The notes under the pieces were generated by a model. The model saw only the letters and a list, made by a program, of their open reading frames with translations, searched no databases and was not told the origin of the DNA. DNA of 33,773 nucleotides from a virus, in the IMG/VR virus record IMGVR_UViG_3300022072_000065, positions 1 to 33,773 of that record; one strand, given 5' to 3'. The first letter of the stretch is position 1. Each line of letters begins with the position of its first letter. Below are positions 22,048 to 30,317 of the stretch, piece after piece. The translations under genes were made by a program, and so were the position numbers.

Positions 22048-22840
22048 TTACGCGATCCTTTTGTGCGCACCATGATGGTCGGTGCATCTTCCCAAGGTGG
22101 TTTCCCGAGCGGGTTGCCGCCAAGATTGACGCCTTGAATATACTCAAGACTCATGTCGCGGAGGGTTTTGGCCTCCCAACCAGCCAGACCCCAGTTGAGG
22201 TCCGAGAAGGCTTTTAGCTCGGACCAAAGGAGTTGGACCATGCCTGCTGTCTGGCCTTCGCTCATCCCGCCGCCTACGTGGGAGACAACGCCAATCTCCA
22301 AGAACACTTGAAAGAGGTATTCTTCATCCTCAAGCGGTGGAAGATCCGGCGGTGCTCCGGTGTAGAAGAGGTAGGCGTCCCATCGACTTTCTGTCGCGTC
22401 CTTGGGATAGGCGTGAAGGTATCCGAGGTGCCGAGCGGCGAGCTTTAGTCGCTCGACTCCTCTGAGAAAAAATTGCGACGGTCTCGCGCGAACTCAATCA
22501 CTTGAAGGCCGACCCATTCGCGCTTCTCATAGAAAAAACGGATGTTCTTTGGGGTGCAATCAAGCTCTTTGCCGTCCCAGCCGATGCCTTGCCACTTCGA
22601 GGTGATCTTGAGCAAAAGCTCAAGACCGTCTTTCTCGAGCTTCTTGGCATTGCCATTCTGCATGGAGACTGCCGCCGCGCGAGCGATGGACTTTGCCTCA
22701 GGACTGTCGAGGCCTTTGACCCAGATGGTGACGGGTTTACCGTTTTCATCGTGCAGGTCTTCAAGAGTTACTGGGTGTTTGACGATCATTTCTGCGCCGT
22801 CTTCGGCCCAGCTCTCGAGGTCAATGTTAGAAAAGTCCAT
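22044..22840 (-). CDS. Tail assembly chaperone GT fusion, made by -1 frameshift
   Basis: The G frame from 22840 shifts back one base at TTTTTTC (22472-22466) and then stays open to the TGA at 22044. The fusion has 125 G residues plus 140 T residues. The T part reads LRGVERLKLAARHLGYLHAY, then EEYLFQVFLEIGVVSHVGGG and WSELKAFSDLNWG, an acidic/aromatic helical domain. No ribosome-binding site or good start exists for the T part alone. In lambda and many siphophages, gpG and gpGT coat the tape measure before tube assembly; the order tube, G/GT, tape measure here is the same. Confidence 0.85.
22445..22840 (-). CDS. Tail assembly chaperone G
   Basis: A 131-aa protein, the unshifted product. Contains HPVTLEDLHDENGKPVTIWV and then DSPEAKSIARAAAVSMQNGN, typical of tail assembly chaperones with a small beta domain followed by helices. 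GGAGG lies eight bases before the ATG. Ends NFFSEESSD, with NFF on the slippery site. Most ribosomes would make this short form. Confidence 0.85.
   Translation of the reverse strand: MDFSNIDLESWAEDGAEMIVKHPVTLEDLHDENGKPVTIWVKGLDSPEAKSIARAAAVSMQNGNAKKLEKDGLELLLKITSKWQGIGWDGKELDCTPKNIRFFYEKREWVGLQVIEFARDRRNFFSEESSD
22466..22472 (-). other. Programmed -1 frameshift site
   Basis: Heptamer T TTT TTC in the zero frame (codons TTT TTC), a canonical X XXY YYZ slip sequence. It lies seven codons before the G stop at 22445, and the -1 frame is open on both sides through the T domain. Confidence 0.85.
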
Positions 22841-22878
22841 CGCTGTTTCCTCCGCGTGGTTTTGGTGTGGTTGAGGGT

Positions 22879-23322
22879 TTATGCCTCAACGCCGGTTTGT
22901 GCGCTGTTGATGCGCAAGGTGAACTCGCAACCCTCATAAGAGGTTGCCGACTTCTCGATCTTGCGGTAGCTGACCACCCGCCCGAAGCTGTATTCCACAT
23001 TCCCGTCTGGGTCCGTGATCTGGAACGAGTAGTTCGCCCGCATGCCGTTTGCTGCGCGAACAGCATCCTGCCCTGTGTCGGCAAAGTCTTCAGTGTGGAT
23101 CGTGATCGCGACCTCACCACCGTCCGACGCGCCGGTGAAGTGCAGCTGCCGACCAGTCTTCAGATCTGGTGGCGGGGTGATGTCGGCGTGGGTGTCTCCC
23201 GTAGCGCCGATCGTTGCGACATTGCCAACCTCGACAAAGGTCAAGGCTTCATAGCCTGCCTGATCTACGGTTGTTGGTTCGCCCGTTGCGATTGCAAAAG
23301 TGCTTCCGATGCTCTCAGCCAT
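22879..23322 (-). CDS. Major tail tube protein
   Basis: A 147-aa beta-rich protein with GYEALTFVEVGNVATIGATG near residue 23, and then GEVAITIHTEDFADTGQDAVRAA and ANYSFQITDPDGNVEYSFGRV, which is the pattern of siphophage tail tube subunits. AAGGAG lies seven bases before the ATG. Its place between the tail terminator and the G/GT chaperones is exactly that expected. Length is at the short end for the family. Confidence 0.8.
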   Translation of the reverse strand: MAESIGSTFAIATGEPTTVDQAGYEALTFVEVGNVATIGATGDTHADITPPPDLKTGRQLHFTGASDGGEVAITIHTEDFADTGQDAVRAANGMRANYSFQITDPDGNVEYSFGRVVSYRKIEKSATSYEGCEFTLRINSAQTGVEA

Positions 23323-23334
23323 TTCAGTCTCCTT

Positions 23335-23736
23335 TTAGAATTTGGCCCTGTAGTAAATGCTGATAGGCGTTCGCCATGCAGCATCGTCCGTGTATCCGGC
23401 TTCGGCTACGGGATTGCGCAAGATGTCGCAATGTCCCGTCGCGAGAAAAATGCGAAGCCCAGCCGGAAAGACTGCTTTCACCTCGTCGCAAATCTCATTC
23501 GCCTTGCGAGTGCTTGACCCCTTTTCGACCATCACCGATATCTGGAAGATGCCCTGATTGTATTCTTGGTCAGCGCCGTTTGTTCCTAGGCGGGTTGTTG
23601 AGCCGCGAAGGAGCTGGACGACGAGATATGGAAAGGCGTTGGCGTCAAAGAACTGGTTTGGCCAGCCGATCGGATATCCAAGCGCCGCGTCGCTGAGTTC
23701 CTTCTTCAAGGCAATCTCAAGGTCTGTGTTGCTCAT
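23335..23736 (-). CDS. Tail terminator / completion protein
   Basis: A 133-aa protein: an N-terminal helix (DLEIALKKELSDAAL), then FDANAFPYLVVQLLRGSTTR, YNQGIFQISVMVEKGSSTRKANEICDEV and PISIYYRAKF. This helix-strand pattern with a Q-x-G-x-x-Q-I-like middle is that of DUF4128/gpU-like terminators, which cap the tail tube. Coupled by ATGA to the upstream neck gene. Confidence 0.75.
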   Translation of the reverse strand: MSNTDLEIALKKELSDAALGYPIGWPNQFFDANAFPYLVVQLLRGSTTRLGTNGADQEYNQGIFQISVMVEKGSSTRKANEICDEVKAVFPAGLRIFLATGHCDILRNPVAEAGYTDDAAWRTPISIYYRAKF

Positions 23737-24167
23737 GTGAATCTCGCCTTGGCTCTGTTGGACATCTCGGTCACGATCGATTGCCAGTCCATGACCGCCT
23801 TGCGAACGAAGCCGTTGCCCTCTTGGTTGTAGGTTCGACCAAGGCTGTCTTGCCCGACAAAGCCGAACTCCATCCTAGGCGCGTATTCAGCGGTCCAGCC
23901 TCCGGTGATGCGATCTCCCAGCTGCGAACCGGCGATTGCAGCAATGTAGGCGTCCGGTCCAGTCAGCGAGGTGGTGCCATTCAATCCCGCAACGAAGGTG
24001 TTGCGAAGGTTGCCAGTGTCCACCGGAAGGTTGCCGCCCTGAGCCTTTGGCGTCTGAGCGCGAGAGAACACCTCTTGCGAGCTTGCCTTGAAAACCATCT
24101 CCATCCGGCTCTCGGTCTGGCGGACCCATTCGCTTACCTGAGCAGAGAATGTCTGCGGACTAGCCAT
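23733..24167 (-). CDS. Head-tail connection protein (HK97 gp10-like)
   Basis: A 144-aa protein containing LPVDTGNLRNTFVAG and then YAPRMEFGF, with RKAVMDWQSIVTEM near the end. The 'P-VDTG-LR' motif and the 'YA-x-x-x-EFG' motif are the two signatures of the HK97 gp10 family. The gene overlaps the MuF-like gene by eight bases upstream and the terminator gene by four downstream. Confidence 0.8.
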   Translation of the reverse strand: MASPQTFSAQVSEWVRQTESRMEMVFKASSQEVFSRAQTPKAQGGNLPVDTGNLRNTFVAGLNGTTSLTGPDAYIAAIAGSQLGDRITGGWTAEYAPRMEFGFVGQDSLGRTYNQEGNGFVRKAVMDWQSIVTEMSNRAKARFT

Positions 24168-25182
24168 CTATCATACCCAAGTAATCGATCTTGTATTCCA
24201 CCCAGCATCGACACTGGATCGTCTCTTGCGGCGGAGCGCCCAGAGAGCTGTCTCCAGGAAACAGCAGGCGGAAACCTGTTGGCGTAGTGAACGGCATGCT
24301 GCTTTCCAGCTGCTGGCCATTCATCATTGAGTGCGTGTCTCGCGTCCGAGCGTCGCCGGTTGCTCGCCAGACCTTCTTGATCTTGTCCCGCTGGATGCCG
24401 CCTCGCTCGACCAGCTGCTCTAGACCCTCGCGCCGCCCAGCATTTAGGGCCGTCAGCGTCTCAGTCCGTGCCACGACATCCCCTCGGTGCTTGAGCATCC
24501 GGTTTGAGTAGCTAGTGACCATGCTTTCCAGCTGCTTTGCTGGGATTGGCCTGCCGGTGTCGATCGCCCGTCGAACAGCGCCATCATAGCGCCGGTCGCG
24601 AAGCTCGCGCGTCAGGTATTGTCTGAGGTCTGCCTCACTTCCAGACGTCAGTTGGTTGCGCGCATTAGAAACGAACCCAGATTGTTGGCTGGTCAGGCCG
24701 ATCGTTCCGCCCTCGCGCTTTCCGGTGGCTTTGTTTATGCGCCCAACGATCTCTAGAGCCGTTTGGCGAGGACCACGACCAGCCGCAATGCCAGCAGAGA
24801 CCGTTCTGCGTATCGCCTCGCGCTGGTCATTCAGGATCTCTGTCACGAAGTTCGAAGAGCGTTGAGAGGCCCAAGTCTCTGCGCGCGGATTGCGCCCGTC
24901 GAAGCGGATCACCAACGCCGCAGATGCCGGAAGTCCGGTCATGATCGCCCGACCGGCTCCGGTGTAAGCAGCACGCAAGGCGTCTCCAATCTCGTCCATG
25001 AACGCCGGATCAAAGTTCAGAGTCTCGAGAACCAGATCGATCCGACCCCGCTCAAGCGCATCAATAAGGTTTGCCAACACGACAGAGTCTTTTATGTCCT
25101 GAAAGGCGTTCAAGAATGCATCCCTGACCAGAGGGCTGTTCTTTTCCAGCTGCGCTTCGAGGAACAGCGGGATCTTGCTCAT
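24160..25182 (-). CDS. MuF-like minor head protein
   Basis: A 340-aa helical protein. The C-terminal 110 residues carry the Mu gpF signature: RGDVVARTETLTALNAGRRE, VWRATGDARTRDTHSMMNGQ and ETIQCRCWVEY with the paired cysteines. The N-terminal part is a long helical region with internal LTSQQSGFVSNARNQLTSGS. Start at ATG 25182 (ATGA overlap) instead of the longer frame to 25203. MuF proteins usually follow the portal gene; here it sits after the connectors, eight genes later. Its N-terminal part may replace an ejection or pilot function (inference). Confidence 0.8.
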   Translation of the reverse strand: MSKIPLFLEAQLEKNSPLVRDAFLNAFQDIKDSVVLANLIDALERGRIDLVLETLNFDPAFMDEIGDALRAAYTGAGRAIMTGLPASAALVIRFDGRNPRAETWASQRSSNFVTEILNDQREAIRRTVSAGIAAGRGPRQTALEIVGRINKATGKREGGTIGLTSQQSGFVSNARNQLTSGSEADLRQYLTRELRDRRYDGAVRRAIDTGRPIPAKQLESMVTSYSNRMLKHRGDVVARTETLTALNAGRREGLEQLVERGGIQRDKIKKVWRATGDARTRDTHSMMNGQQLESSMPFTTPTGFRLLFPGDSSLGAPPQETIQCRCWVEYKIDYLGMIDG

Positions 25183-25556
25183 CTCACTAGGTCCACTTCC
25201 CACAGAACCGTGATGCCAGCCGGTGCCAGCGTCCGGATCTCCTTGATCTCGGATGCCAGCTCGCCGCCGATCTGGATCAGGTCATCGCGCTCAACCACGA
25301 ACTCAGTGTCGATCACCTCGGTCGAGACGTAGACTGTGCGCGAGCGAACAGCCTCAAGGGTCTCATTGCTTGGACGATCCATCTGCATCCGCGACAGATC
25401 TACAAGGCGGATCTGGATGCTCGTTGGCGTCCCAGCCGTTGGGTCGTAGTCTGGACCAGTAGTTGACGCCTTCTTGATGAGCGTCGCCTCTTGTCCGAAG
25501 TCGTTGATCAGGCTGATCGCTGTTTGTGCCGCAGCGCCGTAATCGAACAGGCTCAT
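25179..25556 (-). CDS. Head-tail stopper-like neck protein
   Basis: A 125-aa protein: N-terminal helix AAQTAISLINDFGQEATLIK, then beta-rich segments with EAVRSRTVYVSTEVI, RDDLIQIGGE and LAPAGITVLWEVDLVR. The 'QEATLI-K' start followed by a long-loop beta barrel is typical of phage stopper and head-closure proteins. ATGA overlaps at both ends place it firmly in the neck gene cluster. Confidence 0.7.
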   Translation of the reverse strand: MSLFDYGAAAQTAISLINDFGQEATLIKKASTTGPDYDPTAGTPTSIQIRLVDLSRMQMDRPSNETLEAVRSRTVYVSTEVIDTEFVVERDDLIQIGGELASEIKEIRTLAPAGITVLWEVDLVR

Positions 25557-26134
25557 ACTGTCAATGCCGCCGGATAGGCAATGTCTGGCTCAAGAAGACC
25601 CTTCAGGGTGTCGATCGCCGCAGTGATCTCCGGACGGTAGCTTGCAAGCTGGTCGCTCAGGCTTGCGGAGCTTGGAGCGCCGAAGTAGGATCGACTCAGC
25701 GGACCGACCTTCTCGCTCTGCACTGCATTGCCGAGGGTGATGCTTGGGGTGAGAATTCCAGGCGATTGGAACTCGACCCGAGCCAAAATGTGCTGTGCGT
25801 TCTTCACCTCGACAGGTATCTCATTGACTCCTATCGCATTGTCTTCTCCGTCTGTGGCGTCTGTGCGAGGCCAAGCAAGGGATTGTGCGCGTCCGAAGGT
25901 CCGCTCACCCTTCCACTTGTATTTTCCACTGAAGCCAGCGATGGAGCTTGCATTCGCAAGGTATGTCGAAAGCCAAGCTGCCGAACGCCGCAGAGCAGCA
26001 TCCTTGACCGCATCATTGCCCGTAAGCTGATGTCCATAGAAGTCTTCCGACCACTGCTGGCACTCCGCAAGGGTAACAAAGCTGTCCGCACCAGCGACGC
26101 CGGTGCCATCTTCAACGATCAAGGTGCTTGCCAT
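25553..26134 (-). CDS. Head-tail adaptor (DnaT-like domain family)
   Basis: A 193-aa protein beginning TLIVEDGTGVAGADSFVTLA, followed by LRRSAAWLSTYLANAS and RAQSLAWPRTDATD, the pattern of the phage 'DnaT-like' family that functions as head-tail adaptors rather than as DNA-binding proteins. Helices in the middle (VKNAQHILARVEFQSP) match the usual helical bundle of adaptors. Coupled by ATGA to the stopper-like gene. Confidence 0.75.
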   Translation of the reverse strand: MASTLIVEDGTGVAGADSFVTLAECQQWSEDFYGHQLTGNDAVKDAALRRSAAWLSTYLANASSIAGFSGKYKWKGERTFGRAQSLAWPRTDATDGEDNAIGVNEIPVEVKNAQHILARVEFQSPGILTPSITLGNAVQSEKVGPLSRSYFGAPSSASLSDQLASYRPEITAAIDTLKGLLEPDIAYPAALTV

Positions 26135-26143
26135 GGTTTTGCC

Positions 26144-26347
26144 TTACTTCTTGTCTGAAGCGGTCTTGGCCTCGGCCTTTGCAGGCGCTTTGGCTGGTGC
26201 AGACTTTTCAATGGCCTCGATCATCCCAGAAGAGACCCAGCCCTTCTCGACGACCGTCTTAGGGTCGACCTCAGCCACGTTGTAGGCTTCAAGGGTTTTG
26301 CCGTCGGCGAACGTCAAGTCGCTCTTGGTGTTGTTCTTGTACTTCAT
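26144..26347 (-). CDS. Small basic structural protein, 67 aa
   Basis: Start set at the ATG at 26347, where GGGAG has a seven-base spacing; the ATG six bases upstream is too close to it. The first part (YKNNTKSDLTFADGKTLEAY) looks like a small beta domain, the rest is an Ala/Lys/Pro-rich tail (KSAPAKAPAKAEAKTASDKK) that is probably disordered. Small proteins like this often lie between capsid and connector genes; its role is unknown. Confidence 0.65.
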   Translation of the reverse strand: MKYKNNTKSDLTFADGKTLEAYNVAEVDPKTVVEKGWVSSGMIEAIEKSAPAKAPAKAEAKTASDKK

Positions 26348-26366
26348 TTTCATTCTCCCATGAAAT

Positions 26367-26398
26367 GCCGAGACGACGGGGAGGATCGCCGTCTCGGC
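26367..26398 (-). terminator. Hairpin after the major capsid gene
   Basis: Arms GCCGAGACG (26398-26390) and CGTCTCGGC (26375-26367) form a perfect 9-bp stem with a 14-base loop, ten bases past the capsid stop on the minus strand. Only a short T-run (ATTTCAT) follows, so it may be a partial terminator or an RNase barrier that raises capsid mRNA over downstream genes. Confidence 0.55.
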
Positions 26399-26407
26399 AA
26401 GTCTTCC

Positions 26408-27352
26408 TTAGATGCCGTCGCCGTAGCGAACAGCCTTAGGAAGACGGATGTCCAAGCCACCGAGGCGGAAAATTCCAGGAACGGTGAACTGCAGGCCTTC
26501 AGTCTGCACCGGCAAGAAGCGGTGAGCCATTGGGATGTGCAGCTTCAGGACGTCAGGTGCGCGACGGTAGGCGATCATGCGTGCAGTGCCACCGGCACCA
26601 ACAGCAGTCAAGCCTCGCATGCCACGAATGTCCAGTGGCGCGCCGGTCATGGCGGTGTACACGTTGTTCATGCGAATGAACTCGAGGACCGTCAGGTTGG
26701 TGTCGCCAAGGCGAGTGGAAGCGATGGTCTGGTAACGCTCGATCGGGAGGATCAAGGTGTTGGCCATCTCGACCGTGCTCGTCGCCGAATTCATGCCGAT
26801 GAGCATGGCATTGACGTCGCGGTTGATCAGGTCGCCAGTCTTGGCCGACCAGAGCGCCGAAGATCCGGTTCCATCAGCAGCGATCGACTGTGTCGGGACG
26901 CCAGTGTAGGAGAACAGACCCTCGAAGCCCTTTGCGGTGTCGCCCAAGAATGCGATGCGATAGATCATCTCTTCGTAAGCGCGACGAGCCGCTCCGGCCT
27001 TCTCCGCATCGAGCGAGATGCCCAACATGCGAGCCTGATTGACCTCTTCGAAGCCGTAGGAGTAGCCGATGCCAGCCGAATAGACTTGGGTCTCGTGCTT
27101 TTCCATCTCGACGCCGACAACGGGCATGTCTTTGCCGTTGCCATTGATCCAGTCGGCCTTACCGGCCTGATCCATCGAGAAGTAGGTGACGGACTTGATC
27201 CATTCGTTACCGGCGGTCTCGACAGGAATCATGGACGCGTAGTCCAGCTCCGGATAGCGGTTGCGATAGACGCCAGACTCGATCATCGAGGTCTGCGAAG
27301 TCACAAAGCCAAGGTTGGCCTGCATCGCGTCATTAAAGTTGAGTTGTTTCAT
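26408..27352 (-). CDS. Major capsid protein (DUF2184 family, HK97 fold)
   Basis: A 314-aa protein. N-terminal MIESGVYRNRYPELDYASMIPV, then EWIKSVTYFSMDQAGKADW and GIGYSYGFEEVNQARMLGIS, is the typical beginning of DUF2184 capsid proteins; later ANTLILPIERYQTIASTRLG and AYRRAPDVLKLHIPMAHRFL belong to the A-domain of this family. No N-terminal delta domain is present, so the scaffold function likely comes from the DUF2213 protein. GAGGAG precedes the ATG. Confidence 0.9.
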   Translation of the reverse strand: MKQLNFNDAMQANLGFVTSQTSMIESGVYRNRYPELDYASMIPVETAGNEWIKSVTYFSMDQAGKADWINGNGKDMPVVGVEMEKHETQVYSAGIGYSYGFEEVNQARMLGISLDAEKAGAARRAYEEMIYRIAFLGDTAKGFEGLFSYTGVPTQSIAADGTGSSALWSAKTGDLINRDVNAMLIGMNSATSTVEMANTLILPIERYQTIASTRLGDTNLTVLEFIRMNNVYTAMTGAPLDIRGMRGLTAVGAGGTARMIAYRRAPDVLKLHIPMAHRFLPVQTEGLQFTVPGIFRLGGLDIRLPKAVRYGDGI

Positions 27353-27366
27353 GTTCTGTGCTCCTC

Positions 27367-27819
27367 TTAGCCCAGCAGCCGCACGAGAACCAGCTCATCA
27401 GCCGCGCCGCCGGTCTCGAAGATGGCGTTGGGGATGGCAAGGTTGTCGGTGGTTGTGTCAGTGAATTTACCAGAACCGCCCACGACGCGCATGTAAACAG
27501 GCGCTCCGGCGATTACGGTGTCGAATGCCGTGACCCAAACGAGGCCACGAGTCATGACCAATGCGCTGTCGTTGACTGCGAATTCGTCGATGCTGTCTGC
27601 TCCGACCGACTGGTCGCGGACAGTGATGCCGCGAACGACATCAGCCGCAGCGGAAGCTGCGATGACGCCACGATCGGCGACGCCCTGCTTGACAGCCTTA
27701 CCGAAGCCAATGGCTGCAGTTTCGACTTCACGGCTGATCAGGTTGTTCGGCTCAGTGTTGCCGATCATCCCCTCAAGAGCTGTGCGCTGCTCGGTGAGGT
27801 ATGTGGTTTGCGTTGCCAT
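27367..27819 (-). CDS. Capsid cement / decoration protein (Gp24-like)
   Basis: A 150-aa protein with EGMIGNTEPNNLISREVET near its start, then ADVVRGITVRDQSV and GLVWVTAFDTVIAGAPVYMRVVGG, a pattern typical of phage structural cement proteins encoded next to DUF2184 capsid genes. AAGGAGG precedes the ATG. It would bind the outside of the shell and stabilise it. Confidence 0.8.
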   Translation of the reverse strand: MATQTTYLTEQRTALEGMIGNTEPNNLISREVETAAIGFGKAVKQGVADRGVIAASAAADVVRGITVRDQSVGADSIDEFAVNDSALVMTRGLVWVTAFDTVIAGAPVYMRVVGGSGKFTDTTTDNLAIPNAIFETGGAADELVLVRLLG

Positions 27820-27822
27820 TGA

Positions 27823-28950
27823 TTAGGCCTCCTTGCGCTTCCAAGCGTCCCGCATGCTGGCGACATTCTCGGCATATGCCTTGTCTGGGTCAGCATCGTT
27901 GACGTTGTGGTTGGTGTTGTCGCCGTCGTTCGCCAGCGCCTTCTTGAAGCCATCTTTGGTCTTGTCAGCTTCGTCCAGCAGCAGGTCGAAAGAGGCATCG
28001 ATGTAGGCTTGGCTCTTGTCTTTGACGCGAGCATCGCCCAACTTGGCAACAACGACAGCCTTGCGGATGTTGTCATCGGACAAGCCAGAAGTGTCGATGC
28101 TGTCGTGCAACTTCTTCGCCTTGGCGATCAGTTCTGCACGAGCGGTGACGCGGGTGTCGATGTCGGTGTCAGAAAGCTGTTTGGCCTTCAGAGCGTCGAT
28201 CTCGGCATCCTTGGTTGCCAGCTCTGCGTCCTTGACGGCGATTGCCGCTGTGTTCGCAGCAGCTGCTTGAGTTGCGGTGTTTGCGGAGTCCGCAAGGGCG
28301 CGCTGCAGCTTCTCAATCGCTTGAGCGCCTGCGTCGGTGGTCTCGATAGGCAGACCGTCCACCAGAACAGTCCGCGTTTTGATGGCGTCTGCCATATCCA
28401 TTTCTCCATGGTTGCGGGTGTCGCCAATTCTTAGATTTGAACCGCCTCTTGCCTTGGCGACTACAGCAAGGTGGTTCATTCGAAGATTGCGCTGGATCGC
28501 GTCGTAGGGCTCTCCCTCCGGCGTGATTCCGTCCACAATCTCGATCTCTGAGGTGTATCCCATAGAAAGCTCGCGCTTGCCGTTCTCGACGGCCTTGATC
28601 GCTTCACTGTCCATAAGCACCAACGGAACGCGAACAAAATCGCCGTCCCGAACAACCTCGTCGCCGGTCTGACCGACGGCAAGCTCTTTCCAGTTTCCGG
28701 CGTCGACCATCTGTGTTGGGTGGTCGAGGGTCACTGGTCTGTGAGCGTAAGTCTGCAAGGCGTCCCGCCCGAACACTTCGTCCGCCGGACGATAAACGCG
28801 CGCAATGGCCTTGTCAAAGAGACCAATGTCAGAACCTGCATAAAGCTGGATGCCGGTCCGAGCAACGCGGGCATCCGCAACGAGATAGCCGTCGGAGGTC
28901 CGACGGATGCCCGTAACAGGTGCTGCATCAAACATTAGGTTATTGTTCAT
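27823..28950 (-). CDS. Prohead protease / scaffold (DUF2213 family)
   Basis: About 375 aa. The first 190 residues are the DUF2213 domain, with YAHRPVTLDHPTQMV (candidate catalytic His) and KRELSMGYTSEIE (candidate catalytic Ser), plus RMNHLAVVAKARGG. The rest, from about 205, is coiled coil (EKLQRALADSANTATQAAAA, then DAELATKDAEIDALKAKQL) and ends in a hydrophilic region, fitting an internal scaffold. The start ATG at 28950 has AGGAGG upstream and overlaps the end of the portal gene by 11 bases. Confidence 0.85.
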   Translation of the reverse strand: MNNNLMFDAAPVTGIRRTSDGYLVADARVARTGIQLYAGSDIGLFDKAIARVYRPADEVFGRDALQTYAHRPVTLDHPTQMVDAGNWKELAVGQTGDEVVRDGDFVRVPLVLMDSEAIKAVENGKRELSMGYTSEIEIVDGITPEGEPYDAIQRNLRMNHLAVVAKARGGSNLRIGDTRNHGEMDMADAIKTRTVLVDGLPIETTDAGAQAIEKLQRALADSANTATQAAAANTAAIAVKDAELATKDAEIDALKAKQLSDTDIDTRVTARAELIAKAKKLHDSIDTSGLSDDNIRKAVVVAKLGDARVKDKSQAYIDASFDLLLDEADKTKDGFKKALANDGDNTNHNVNDADPDKAYAENVASMRDAWKRKEA

Positions 28951-30310
28951 CCGGATCGACCTCCTGTGTGTTTGGGCGCTGCTCAAGTTGTGGCGGAACC
29001 GCTGTTAGGTCATTGGGAACGTCATTCATTATGTCTGAGCCGAACTCCTCGACCGCCGACTCAAGGCCGGAAAGGTGTCCGCCCTCGATCATGGCATTGA
29101 TTGCTGCAGACCCGAGCGTCTCCATCGGCATGACCTCGGCCTCTTTCAAGATCTTGATGGTCTCTGCCGTGATCTTGCCCGTCTCTGCACGCTCTTTTTC
29201 GGTCGCCTGCCAAAGACTTCGCCAGTCGTAGGTGACCTCCGGCGGACGCGTGCCAAGGGCGGAGCGAATCAGAGCCTCGTCCATCCGGTTCATGGAAGGC
29301 GTGAACAAAAGGTTCTGGTGCGACTGGATGCGGTCGTAATAGTTGCGAAGATCGCTCTCGCCAGTCGCATTCATCCCAGCCGGAGCGCGACCGAACAGGC
29401 GCGTCATGGGGATGTCCGCAGCGCCAGAGACGTTCTGGTAGAAGCGGTCCATGATGTCTGGCAGCGTTGCGAAGCTGGCCGACTTCTGCGAATAGTCTTC
29501 GTCGGCGTCAAGGATCAGCGCGCCATTGATGCCCTTGCCGGTTGCCGCGAGCGTGAAGCGTTCAAGCAGTCGGCGCTCATAGGCGGAGTCGCGCAACCCT
29601 TCCATCAGCCCAGGAATTTTGATGACATCGACCTTGGCCTCGAACACCAGAGAGGCGATGTTGGACGAGGTTGAGTCGGCCTGAAGAACCGCTTGCATGA
29701 TCGACTGCAGAACGCTGTCGCCCCAGCCGCGCGTGGTGTCCATCTCATCTTCAGGAGGCTCTGCGCCATTAAACAGGACCAGCCGCGAGGCGTGGATCCA
29801 AGTCATGCGAGCGCGAGATGAAGATAGTTGATACCGCTCTGGCCGGTTGAACCACTCGGTCGTTGGGTCGTTGTTCAGCTGGTCAGCATTGAGATCGTTC
29901 TTTGTCAACACCGTCAGGTATTTAAGGTCGCCAAGGCCAAGGCGCTCGACCTGAAGCGGCTCCTCAAGGTTCTCGTCGCCTGTGCCAATGAAGAGCGCCG
30001 CCCCGCCGTAGAGGCGTGCAGCTGTTAGAGCCTGCAACGTCTTGCGCTGAATGTTGAGCCGCTTCTCTTCTGCCTCGAGAGCTGTGATCTGCTCCTTCTC
30101 CGCACTCCAAGCGCGCCACCGGCGGGTGGAGTCAAGGGCAGGGATGTCGACCAGCTTGCGCGGCAACCAAGCACCACGGTACGAGGCCACAAGCTGCTGG
30201 TCTGTCAGCGGACTGAACTCGTATGCGCTGCCAGTAGACTTGTCACGTGCAGTGCCGAGATTGGCTACCACATTGCGAAGTCCATCTGTAACCATGTTTA
30301 CGAAACCCAT
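28940..30310 (-). CDS. Portal protein (DUF1073 family)
   Basis: A 456-aa protein. YRGAWLPRKLVDIPALDSTRR near 45-65, LQALTAARLYGGAALFIGTG, the ERYQLSSSRARMTWIHASRL region, TRGWGDSVLQSIMQAVLQAD and PMTRLFGRAPAGMNATGESD in this order identify the DUF1073 portal type. It forms the dodecameric ring through which DNA enters and leaves. TGAGGA precedes the ATG. It follows the terminase gene by only a few bases. Confidence 0.92.
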   Translation of the reverse strand: MGFVNMVTDGLRNVVANLGTARDKSTGSAYEFSPLTDQQLVASYRGAWLPRKLVDIPALDSTRRWRAWSAEKEQITALEAEEKRLNIQRKTLQALTAARLYGGAALFIGTGDENLEEPLQVERLGLGDLKYLTVLTKNDLNADQLNNDPTTEWFNRPERYQLSSSRARMTWIHASRLVLFNGAEPPEDEMDTTRGWGDSVLQSIMQAVLQADSTSSNIASLVFEAKVDVIKIPGLMEGLRDSAYERRLLERFTLAATGKGINGALILDADEDYSQKSASFATLPDIMDRFYQNVSGAADIPMTRLFGRAPAGMNATGESDLRNYYDRIQSHQNLLFTPSMNRMDEALIRSALGTRPPEVTYDWRSLWQATEKERAETGKITAETIKILKEAEVMPMETLGSAAINAMIEGGHLSGLESAVEEFGSDIMNDVPNDLTAVPPQLEQRPNTQEVDPDEQ

Positions 30311-30317
30311 GCAGTCC

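Noticed and set aside
22044-22307. A separate small gene downstream of chaperone G
   Set aside because: Its only start is a GTG without a ribosome-binding site, and the same frame is open back to the slip site. It is the end of the GT fusion.
26360-27370. A 336-aa open frame on the plus strand
   Set aside because: It is antisense to the major capsid gene, with no start signal and no recognisable domain.
15441-30310. A gene transfer agent rather than a phage
   Set aside because: Some tail and capsid proteins resemble GTA types, but the window also has its own helicase, nuclease, DenV-like repair enzyme, repeated phage leaders and a dedicated fibre set, which indicates a true phage.
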